The position numbers and the translations under genes were made by a program. Below are positions 1-5,569 of a stretch of DNA of 5,590 nt, in pieces. The stretch spans positions 1-5,590 of the forward strand of contig CAAFXX010000562.1 in the NCBI GenBank assembly GCA_900767075.1, read 5' to 3'. The notes below the pieces were generated by a model. That model saw only the letters and a program-made list of their open reading frames with translations. It was not told where the DNA came from and searched no databases. Positions within the stretch are counted from its first letter, which is position 1; the number at the start of each line of letters is the position of its first letter. Origin of the DNA: Bacteroidales bacterium (GTDB lineage: Bacteria > Bacteroidota > Bacteroidia > Bacteroidales > Muribaculaceae).

Positions 1-177
1 CTACGGCGGCAGGGACAACAACGTGTATCCCGACGAGGTGCCGGAGCCTGCGCCGGAGAACTTGCCGACGTCCTATGGGTCACGATGTGCCTCGCCAACC
101 AGACCGGCGTCGACCTCACCGCCGCCCTCCGCTCCACCCTCGCCAAAAAGACCCGCCGCGACTCCTCCCGCTTCTGA
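1..177 (+). pseudogene. C-terminal part of a MazG-like nucleotide pyrophosphohydrolase, frameshifted near the contig edge
   Basis: The last 40 or so codons, ending at TGA 175-177, read ELADVLWVTMCLANQTGVDL and then a Lys/Arg-rich end (KKTRRDSSRF). This strongly resembles the C-terminus of MazG-like all-alpha NTP pyrophosphohydrolases, which hydrolyse nucleoside triphosphates to monophosphates plus pyrophosphate. The Glu and Asp of ELAD fit the second E-x-x-D metal-binding motif of the family; the first motif lies upstream of the window. Upstream of about base 58 this frame becomes Arg/Gly-rich and implausible, while the next frame (from base 2) gives YGGRDNNVYPDEVPEPAPE, which fits the region that follows the YGEQ-type segment in homologues. 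One missing G near 56-58 would join the two frames as APEELADVLW. I therefore call it partial and frameshifted, more likely by a sequencing or assembly error than by true gene decay. The family call is from memory of the motif, not from a search. Confidence 0.6.
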
Positions 178-299
178 CCATACCGCCTTAATCTCCGTCC
201 CCTGTCCTTTTCACCACGACATTACCCCCTCGTCTGACGCTACTCGATTCCATAAACGATTCCGGGAATTCATCACTATTGATTACGGGGAGGATTTTG

Positions 300-331
300 T
301 TTGTTTTTGTCGTGCATTTTTATTAATTTTG
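300..331 (+). promoter_or_regulatory. Bacteroidota-type promoter for the zapB-like/zapA pair
   Basis: TTTG at 300-303 (-33 element) and TAATTTTG at 324-331 (matching TAnnTTTG, the -7 element) are separated by 20 bases, the normal spacing for the primary sigma factor of Bacteroides. Transcription would begin near 336-338, leaving a leader of only about 10 bases before the ATG at 348. It lies in an AT-rich stretch that contrasts with the GC-rich coding DNA on either side. Two other TTTG copies (296-299 and 306-309) have less suitable spacing. Confidence 0.65.
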
Positions 332-347
332 TGGAAATTTGGCATCA

Positions 348-641
348 ATGGCTACGTCTCTACTGTCGGTTCTGGAGTCAATGCAGCAGAAAATCGAAGC
401 GTTGACAGTTCGCGCGGCTGAACTGCGCGAGAGGAATGCGGCTCTTGAAGAGACCAACAGGCAACTGCAGCGACAGATTGAGGAGATCACGGCTGAGCGC
501 GACCGCGCCAGTCTCGACAGTGAGTTCCTCGCCCTCTCCCACCGTCTGGCGTCCTCGCCCGACACCATCATCGATGCGCGCCGCCATATTGCCGGATTGA
601 TTCGCAACATCGACCGATGCATTGAAATGCTTAAGGAATAA
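348..641 (+). CDS. Small coiled-coil protein upstream of zapA (ZapB-like)
   Basis: A 97-residue cytoplasmic protein with no signal peptide or membrane segment. Residues about 5-55 form a continuous heptad-rich helix (many Leu, Glu, Gln and Arg) expected to make a coiled coil. A short linker containing Ser-Ser-Pro follows, then a C-terminal helix with the pattern ARRHIAGLIRNIDRCIEMLK, which resembles the end of the small coiled-coil proteins often encoded just before zapA in Bacteroidales. The ATG at 348 is preferred to an in-frame TTG at 339, because the predicted transcription start at about 336-338 leaves almost no leader for the TTG. The gene is followed after 50 bases by zapA, presumably on the same transcript. 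A role as a ZapB-like Z-ring partner is inferred from context and coiled-coil character only; no catalytic residues are present. Confidence 0.75.
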   Translation: MATSLLSVLESMQQKIEALTVRAAELRERNAALEETNRQLQRQIEEITAERDRASLDSEFLALSHRLASSPDTIIDARRHIAGLIRNIDRCIEMLKE

Positions 642-648
642 TCTTCTC

Positions 649-676
649 CGGTTCCAGCCTCCACAAAGCGGAACCG
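649..676 (+). promoter_or_regulatory. Hairpin in the spacer before zapA
   Basis: CGGTTCC at 649-655 and GGAACCG at 670-676 are perfect 7-base complements enclosing a 14-base loop; two further G-C pairs (657-658 with 668-669) can form after an unpaired A. No run of T follows, so it is not a typical terminator. It ends 15 bases before the zapA ATG and could influence translation or mRNA processing between the two genes. The function is unproven. Confidence 0.35.
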
Positions 677-691
677 ATAACGGCAGATACG

Positions 692-976
692 ATGGACGAT
701 TCGGAAAAGATTAAAATGGAAGTCAACATAGGCGGTCAGCCGATAAGGGTTACCGCCCCTTTCTCAGAACAGGATTTCGTCAGGGATACCGAAAAGGAAA
801 TCAACGGCCTTTATGCAAAGCTACGAAGCGTGTATCCTTCAAAGGAAGACCGAGAGCTGATAGCGATCATAGCCTATCAATATGCCTCCTTTTACCGCGA
901 CCTGACAGCCAAGCAGAATAAAGCGCTACGCCTTGCGCTCGAATGCAGCAAGGAAATCGACGCGATCGACATCTGA
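692..976 (+). CDS. zapA: Cell division protein ZapA
   Basis: A 94-residue cytoplasmic protein of the ZapA family, which binds FtsZ and helps bundle or align filaments in the Z-ring. Residues 9-23 form the family's short beta hairpin (MEVNIGGQPIRVTAP). A helix at about 25-45 and a long C-terminal helix from about 50 onward (ELIAIIAYQYASFYRDL) supply the dimer and tetramer coiled coil. The length matches the family (about 90-110). The ATG at 692 gives a short charged N-terminal extension before the first strand; an in-frame ATG at 716 would remove eight residues and is less likely but possible. No clear Shine-Dalgarno is seen, as is usual in Bacteroidota. It follows the coiled-coil gene by 50 bases, fitting a divisome mini-operon. 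The sequence ends with DAIDI and a TGA stop at 974-976. Confidence 0.88.
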   Translation: MDDSEKIKMEVNIGGQPIRVTAPFSEQDFVRDTEKEINGLYAKLRSVYPSKEDRELIAIIAYQYASFYRDLTAKQNKALRLALECSKEIDAIDI

Positions 977-1063
977 ACCCCATATCATCTTTTCAAATCA
1001 CCATCCAGTTCACGTCTGAACCATTCCTCCGCGCCCGTCACCGCTCGGATGTTGTCGATTTTA

Positions 1064-1100
1064 TTTGACATTAACTAATTACTTTATAATAAATTATAGA
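1064..1100 (+). promoter_or_regulatory. AT-rich candidate promoter region of rny
   Basis: The 50 bases before rny are almost pure A/T inside GC-rich surroundings, which usually marks a promoter. TTTG at 1064-1067 could be a -33 element, but the -7 position about 20 bases on (TAATAAAT from 1087) matches TAnnTTTG only in its first two bases. The hexamers TTGACA (1065-1070) and TATAAT (1085-1090) are also present but lie only 14 bases apart. TATAAT (1085-1090) and ATTATA (1093-1098) form an inverted repeat with a 2-base spacer. The region is credible as a promoter; the exact elements are not. Confidence 0.35.
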
Positions 1101-1111
1101 AATCGACATAC

Positions 1112-2653
1112 ATGGATACAGCAATATGGATTATCATCGCCGTGGTCGCGGCTATCGCCGGCTACCTGATAGCCATGATGATGAGCAAGAAAAACGCCAA
1201 CTCACGCGCCAACACCATCATTGAGGAAGCCTCACGCGAGGCAGACGTGATAAAAGAGAAGAAAATCCTCAGCGCCAAGGAAGAGGAAATCAAAATCCTC
1301 AACAATGCCGAGCGCACCGCCAACCAGCGCATTCAGAAGGTGCAGGCTGCCGAGCAGCGCCAGAAACAGCGCGAGAATCAGCTCAACCAGCTCCAGAATG
1401 AAAACAACAAGCGCAAGAAGGAACTCGACGCCGCACGCGTAAACCTCGACAACCGCGAGCAACTGCTCGACGCCCGTCAGAACGAAATCGACCAGAAACA
1501 CCGTCAGATCACCGAAGAGCTCGAGCGCATCTCGGGCATCTCTGCCGACGAAGCCAAGGAAAAGCTTGTGGAATCACTCAAGGATGAGGCGAAGACTCAG
1601 GCACAAGGCTATATCAACGATATCATGGACGACGCGAAGCTCACGGCATCGAAAGAAGCCAAGCGCATCGTGATACAGTCGATACAGCGCGTGGCGACCG
1701 AGACTGCCGTCGAGAACTCCGTGACAGTCTTCCATATCGACAACGACGAGATCAAAGGCAGGATCATCGGTCGCGAGGGCCGCAACATCCGCGCACTCGA
1801 GGCGGCAACCGGCATCGAGATCATCGTCGACGACACCCCCGAGGCAATCGTCCTTTCCGGATTCGACCCGGTGCGCCGCGAGATAGCCCGTCTCGCCCTG
1901 CATCAGCTCGTGGTCGACGGCCGCATACACCCCGCACGCATCGAGGAAGTCGTGGCTAAGGTCCGCAAGCAGGTCGAGGAAGAGATCATCGAGACCGGCA
2001 AGCGTACAGCCATCGACCTCGGAATCCACGGTCTCCATCCCGAGCTCATCCGTATGGTCGGCAAGATGAAATACCGTTCATCCTACGGTCAGAACCTGCT
2101 CCAGCACTCCCGCGAGACGGCAAACCTCTGCGCCGTGATGGCATCCGAATTAGGACTCAACCCGAAGAAGGCACGTCGCGCCGGACTGCTCCACGACATA
2201 GGCAAGGTGCCTGACGACGAGCCCGAACTCCCGCACGCAGTGCTCGGCATGAAACTCGCCGAGAAATTCAAGGAGAAACCCGAAATATGCAACGCCATCG
2301 GCGCGCACCATGACGAAATCGAGCAGACATCGCTGTTAGCTCCCATCGTACAGGTGTGCGACGCAATCTCCGGCGCCCGTCCCGGCGCCCGCCGCGAGAT
2401 CGTGGAGGCTTACATCAAGCGCCTCAACGACCTCGAGCAGCTCGCCCTCTCCTATCCCGGCGTGGTCAAGACTTACGCCATCCAGGCGGGCCGCGAGCTC
2501 CGCGTGATAGTGGGCGCCGACAAGATCACCGACGAGGAGACCAACAACCTCTCCGCCGAGATAGCCAAGAAGATCCAGGATGAGCTCACCTATCCCGGAC
2601 AAGTGAAGATCACCGTTATCCGCGAGACACGTTCCGTAAGCTTCGCAAAATAA
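1112..2653 (+). CDS. rny: Ribonuclease Y (membrane-anchored endoribonuclease)
   Basis: The 513-residue protein has every part of RNase Y, the endonuclease that begins mRNA decay in many bacteria, at about the family's usual length (B. subtilis about 520). Residues 4-24 are a hydrophobic membrane anchor. Residues about 30-160 are a charged coiled coil rich in Glu, Lys and Gln. The KH RNA-binding domain spans about 203-265, with GRIIGREGRN and its G-x-x-G loop at 220-223. The HD domain spans about 325-425, with likely metal ligands H332, H361-D362 (LLHDIGK), H399-H400 and D417. The C-terminal region ends in the family pattern YPGQVKITVIRETR. The start fits because the anchor begins within four residues. 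The gene probably heads an operon with the PSP1/RicT gene 12 bases downstream. No key residue appears to be missing. Confidence 0.97.
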   Translation: MDTAIWIIIAVVAAIAGYLIAMMMSKKNANSRANTIIEEASREADVIKEKKILSAKEEEIKILNNAERTANQRIQKVQAAEQRQKQRENQLNQLQNENNKRKKELDAARVNLDNREQLLDARQNEIDQKHRQITEELERISGISADEAKEKLVESLKDEAKTQAQGYINDIMDDAKLTASKEAKRIVIQSIQRVATETAVENSVTVFHIDNDEIKGRIIGREGRNIRALEAATGIEIIVDDTPEAIVLSGFDPVRREIARLALHQLVVDGRIHPARIEEVVAKVRKQVEEEIIETGKRTAIDLGIHGLHPELIRMVGKMKYRSSYGQNLLQHSRETANLCAVMASELGLNPKKARRAGLLHDIGKVPDDEPELPHAVLGMKLAEKFKEKPEICNAIGAHHDEIEQTSLLAPIVQVCDAISGARPGARREIVEAYIKRLNDLEQLALSYPGVVKTYAIQAGRELRVIVGADKITDEETNNLSAEIAKKIQDELTYPGQVKITVIRETRSVSFAK

Positions 2654-2665
2654 ACGCCCTGACTT

Positions 2666-4063
2666 ATGGAAGAGTTAGATAAAAACGACAACGGCAAGGT
2701 TACAGGGAGCGCCGGCGACAGCACGTTGCCCGGAGGCGAGGCAACGTATTCCTATGCCGACCGTGCTCCGCGCGGCAAACTCTACGCCACCAACTGGCTC
2801 GCCGACATCTCGCAGTGCTCGGATTTCGACGCCGTGCAGGTCGTGTTCAAGAACACGCGCAGCGGCTTCTACTCCAATCCGGCGCACCTCGACCTGAAAA
2901 TCGGCGACGTCGTGGCGGTCGAGGCGGCACCGGGCCATGACATCGGCAGAGTGTCGATGGTGGGACGCCTTGTGCGCCTCCAGATGAAGAAAGCCGGCAT
3001 ACAGCCCGACGCCGAGCTCAAGAGGGTCTTCAGGTTAGCTTCGGCAGCCGACCTCGAGAAATTCGAGGAGGCTCGCTCGCGCGAGCACAGCACGATGATC
3101 CGCGCGCGCAAGATCGCCGAAGAACTCGGTCTGAACATGAAGATCGGCGACGTCGAATATCAAGGCGACGGCGGCAAGGCGATATTCTACTATATCGCCG
3201 ACGAACGAGTCGATTTCCGCAAGCTCATCCGCATCCTTGCCGACGTGTTCAAGGTCAGGATCGAGATGAAGCAGATCGGCGCCCGTCAGGAAGCAGGACG
3301 CATCGGCGGCATCGGTCCCTGCGGACGACCCCTGTGCTGTTCCTCATGGATGACGCATTTCGTCTCGGTCGGCACAGGCTCAGCCCGCATGCAGGACCTT
3401 TCGATGAATCCGCAAAAGCTCGCCGGGCAATGCGCGAAGCTCAAATGCTGCCTTAATTTCGAGATCGATTCCTACGCTGAGGCAAACCGTAAGCTTCCGC
3501 CCAAGGACGCGCACCTCGAGACCAAGGACAACACCTACTACTATTTCAAGCCCGACGTTCTCGCCCTCACCATAACCTATTCCACCGACAAGTCGATACC
3601 CGCCAACCTTGTGACCATCCCGGCGGCACGCGCATTCGAGATCATAGCCCTGAACAAGAAGGGCATCAAGCCCGACTCGCTCGAGCCCGACGAGAGCAAG
3701 CAGCCGGAGCGCAAGGAATATATCGACCTCGTGGAGCAGGAGAGCCTCACGCGCTTCGATAAGTCGAAAAACAAGAAGAACAAGAAGAAAAAGGCTGCCG
3801 CCGACCAGCAGAATGCCAAGCCTGCCCCCAAGGCAGCCGCACAACCGGAGGAGAAGGGCGAGAAGCAGAACCGTCCCGACAGGCAGCCCGGCAAACAGTC
3901 GGGCAAGCAGCCCAACCAGAAGCCCAGGCCCAATCATGAGCGTCAGCCCGACAACCGGCAGCGCCGGCAGAAGCAGGAGAAATCCGAGCGTCAGCCGCAG
4001 AACCAGAAGCAACAGAACCAAAAAACCGAACAAACGCCCGACAGAAACGGATCCGACAAATGA
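2666..4063 (+). CDS. ricT: PSP1 domain protein of the RicT (YaaT) family with a long basic tail
   Basis: A 465-residue cytoplasmic protein. Residues about 35-275 are the PSP1/RicT core: an early FKNTRSGFYSNP segment, a GDVVAVE strand at 80-86, and the hallmark Cys-rich region GGIGPCGRPLCC (C219, C224, C225) followed by C256 and CC at 261-262 (CAKLKCC). In B. subtilis RicT joins RicA and RicF in the Y-complex, which carries Fe-S clusters and modulates RNase Y cleavage of polycistronic mRNA; conserved Cys here fit a similar cofactor role. Residues about 365-465 form a low-complexity tail rich in Lys, Gln, Pro, Asn and Arg with no acidic balance, likely disordered and perhaps RNA-binding. The ATG lies 12 bases after the rny stop, and the TGA overlaps the start of the GldH gene. 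The symbol is by homology; RicA and RicF partners are not in the window. Confidence 0.9.
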   Translation: MEELDKNDNGKVTGSAGDSTLPGGEATYSYADRAPRGKLYATNWLADISQCSDFDAVQVVFKNTRSGFYSNPAHLDLKIGDVVAVEAAPGHDIGRVSMVGRLVRLQMKKAGIQPDAELKRVFRLASAADLEKFEEARSREHSTMIRARKIAEELGLNMKIGDVEYQGDGGKAIFYYIADERVDFRKLIRILADVFKVRIEMKQIGARQEAGRIGGIGPCGRPLCCSSWMTHFVSVGTGSARMQDLSMNPQKLAGQCAKLKCCLNFEIDSYAEANRKLPPKDAHLETKDNTYYYFKPDVLALTITYSTDKSIPANLVTIPAARAFEIIALNKKGIKPDSLEPDESKQPERKEYIDLVEQESLTRFDKSKNKKNKKKKAAADQQNAKPAPKAAAQPEEKGEKQNRPDRQPGKQSGKQPNQKPRPNHERQPDNRQRRQKQEKSERQPQNQKQQNQKTEQTPDRNGSDK

Positions 4064-4575
4064 ACCGACTCGTCTACATAGCATTGACGTCAATCATCCT
4101 CTCGACAGGATGCCGGCGCATTGACAATGTGACTTACGCGGGCTTCGAGGATATTGCATCGGACGGCTGGGATCCGGCATACGTGCTCGGCTTCTCGCCG
4201 TGGCCCGTCGATTCGGTTATGGCACCCGGCACGACATACGACGTGAACATCTGCGTGCGCTATTCGGCGCGTTTCCGTCCGACACCGCTCCACCTCATAG
4301 TGATGAGCGAGAACGGCTACACGCAGACCTCCGACACGATCACCATCAGGCTCGAGCCGCCCGCCTCTAAGCCGGGCGGACGGGGATCTTACGGCGTGTA
4401 CGAGGTCACCAGGCAGATAGCGTCGCATCTTGCCCTGCAGAACGGTTACATCGTCGAGCTCCGCAGTCTCACCGCCAAGGACAATACCCGAGGCATCCTG
4501 AATATCGGGGTGCAGCTCGTCGAGAACGGTCCCGACCGCAGCTCCCCCTTCCGGTTCGACGGCTTTTTCAACTGA
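4060..4575 (+). CDS. gldH: GldH-family lipoprotein
   Basis: A 171-residue exported lipoprotein. Residues 1-17 are a signal peptide (Asn-Arg, then a hydrophobic stretch) ending in a lipobox-like STG before C18; Ser at -3 is less usual than Leu. No acidic surface-export signal follows the Cys (CRRID), so it may stay on the periplasmic side. The mature part is mainly beta and shows GldH-like features: an early FEDIASDGWDP, a TYDVNICVRY strand, and a C-terminal ILNIGVQLVEN segment. GldH is required for gliding in Flavobacterium johnsoniae, but Bacteroidales that do not glide also carry it, so motility should not be assumed. Its start overlaps the preceding stop (ATGA), which suggests translational coupling with the PSP1/RicT gene. 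The family call rests on weak similarity plus the gene order PSP1 then GldH that I recall from Bacteroidales. Confidence 0.72.
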   Translation: MNRLVYIALTSIILSTGCRRIDNVTYAGFEDIASDGWDPAYVLGFSPWPVDSVMAPGTTYDVNICVRYSARFRPTPLHLIVMSENGYTQTSDTITIRLEPPASKPGGRGSYGVYEVTRQIASHLALQNGYIVELRSLTAKDNTRGILNIGVQLVENGPDRSSPFRFDGFFN

Positions 4576-4594
4576 GAAAACCGCTTCTCTTTTT
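4574..4594 (+). terminator. Weak intrinsic terminator after the GldH gene
   Basis: GAGAA (4574-4578) and TTCTC (4585-4589) form a 5-bp stem with a 6-base loop, followed at once by five T (4590-4594). The left arm overlaps the stop codon. The stem is short and AT-containing, so termination may be partial. It is the only hairpin plus T run seen at the end of the rny operon. Confidence 0.35.
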
Positions 4595-4601
4595 CCATTG
4601 G

Positions 4602-4644
4602 CAGAAAAGATTGTCATGATTCTTTCGATTGTTCAGAAAAGATT
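4602..4644 (+). repeat. 11-bp direct repeat, copies 32 bp apart
   Basis: CAGAAAAGATT occurs perfectly at 4602-4612 and 4634-4644, a start-to-start distance of 32 bases, close to three helical turns. Both copies lie just upstream of or within the candidate promoter of the M24 peptidase gene. This arrangement could serve a transcription factor binding on one face of the DNA, but chance in an AT-rich gap cannot be excluded. Confidence 0.5.
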
Positions 4645-4658
4645 ATAGCGATACTTTG
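4629..4658 (+). promoter_or_regulatory. Weak candidate promoter for the M24 peptidase gene
   Basis: TTG at 4629-4631 and TACTTTG at 4652-4658 are 20 bases apart and approximate the Bacteroidota -33 (TTTG) and -7 (TAnnTTTG) elements, although the -7 element is one base shorter than consensus. The predicted start near 4664 would give a leader of roughly 48 bases. Confidence 0.35.
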
Positions 4659-4676
4659 TTATAAATGGTAGACACA

Positions 4677-4695
4677 GCTGCGCGTTTTCCGCAGC
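4677..4695 (+). promoter_or_regulatory. GC-rich hairpin in the M24 gene leader
   Basis: GCTGCG (4677-4682) pairs perfectly with CGCAGC (4690-4695) around a 7-base loop containing TTTT. It ends 17 bases before the chosen ATG and no T run follows, so it is more likely a leader structure than a terminator. Confidence 0.35.
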
Positions 4696-4712
4696 CATTA
4701 AAAGTTTATCCA

Positions 4713-5569
4713 ATGAATATTCCTTTTCTCACACCGGCACTGGCTCCGGAACTTGATCTTCGTCTTGAAAAAATACGCCGCATAATGAAGACAGGCGGAA
4801 CCGGCGCCCTCCTTATCGGGGGAACCTCAAACATGTTCTATCTCTCGGGATGCGTGTTCCGGGGCTATATATACGTTCCGGCAGACCGCAGCCCTCTTTT
4901 CCTGTGCATAGAGCCAAGCGTTTCCGACCAAGCGGGAGCCGTGCGCATCCGCAAGCCGGAGATGATTCCCGATGCCTTGTCGGAACGGGGATACGAGATG
5001 CCGTCGAAATTAGGCATAGAGTTTTCCGACCTCCTCTATTCCGACGCCACACGTCTGATGAAGGTATTCCCGGGAGTTGAATTCACCGACGCCTCGTGCA
5101 TACTCCGCGAGGCGAGAATGGTCAAGACACCCTACGAGATAAAGATGCTCCGCGAGGACGGCGTGCACCATGTGCGGGTCTATTCGCAGATCGAGCACTG
5201 CTATCAGGACGACATGACCGACCTCGAGCTGCAGATCGAGATCGAACGCGTGCTCAGAAGGGAGGGATGCCTCGGCTTCCTCCGCGCCGCCGGTTCGAGG
5301 ATGGAGCTCAACCTCGGTTCCGTCCTCTCGGGCGACAACGCAGATGTCCCCACCCCCTATGACTTCGCCCTCGGAGGCGGCGGCGTCAGCCCGTCGCTGC
5401 CCGTGGGTGCCGACGGCACGACAATGAAACCCGGCTCGACTGTAATGATCGACATGAACGGCGGCTTCAACGGCTACCAGACCGACATGACCCGTACATG
5501 GATGATCGAGGATGTGCCCGAAATCGCCAAGAAGGCGCACCAATGTTCTGTCGACATCCTGCGCGAGCT
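4713..5569 (+). CDS. M24-family metallopeptidase (Xaa-Pro peptidase-like), 3' end missing
   Basis: The first 285 or so residues of a protein whose Bacteroidales relatives are, from memory, about 390-400 long. Residues about 10-135 are the N-terminal creatinase-like domain (GALLIGGTSNMFYLSG). A linker RMVKTPYEIKMLRE at about 135-148 leads to the pita-bread catalytic domain. The first two metal ligands of M24 enzymes are visible as D247 (MIDMNGG) and D258 (YQTDMTRTW), with the usual 11-residue spacing; the remaining His and Glu ligands are beyond the end. Such enzymes hydrolyse the bond before proline in peptides using two metal ions; no signal peptide is seen, so it is cytoplasmic. ATG 4713 is preferred because MNIPFLTPAL matches the usual N-terminus of these proteins. 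An in-frame ATG at 4665 would add 16 residues but sits almost at the predicted transcription start. The reading frame continues into adapter sequence from 5570, so DRKSVV at its end is not real. Confidence 0.88.

Noticed and set aside
245..263. CGATTCC repeated at 245-251 and 257-263
   Set aside because: It is a 7-bp repeat in a short gap about 40 bases upstream of the promoter; the length is within chance expectation and there is no supporting symmetry.
23..421. A 132-codon plus-strand open frame at the left edge
   Set aside because: Its first part is the upstream frame of the frameshifted MazG-like gene; the rest runs through the promoter gap and into the coiled-coil gene in the wrong frame, with Pro/Ser-rich nonsense composition.
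1008..1021. A 5-bp hairpin (GTTCA/TGAAC) after zapA as a terminator
   Set aside because: The stem is short and no T run follows; it is not convincing as a terminator, and the gap to rny (135 bases) holds no other recognisable RNA gene.
2370..2391. A 10-bp direct repeat (CCGGCGCCCG) inside rny
   Set aside because: It encodes the conserved GARPGAR segment of RNase Y, so the repeat follows from the protein sequence.
3380..4093. A 237-codon open frame on the minus strand, very rich in Leu and Gly/Val
   Set aside because: It is the antisense of the Lys/Gln-rich RicT tail and core; CAG and AAG codons read as CTG and CTT on the opposite strand. The plus-strand protein has clear family motifs, so this is a shadow.
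4090..4617. A 175-codon minus-strand open frame opposite the GldH gene
   Set aside because: It covers the GldH gene in antisense, has no recognisable motif, and the plus-strand gene has a signal peptide and operon overlap.
5010..5543. A 177-codon minus-strand open frame opposite the M24 gene
   Set aside because: The plus strand encodes the M24 metal-binding motifs in the same place; the antisense frame is Val/Asp/His-rich, typical of a shadow in GC-rich coding DNA.
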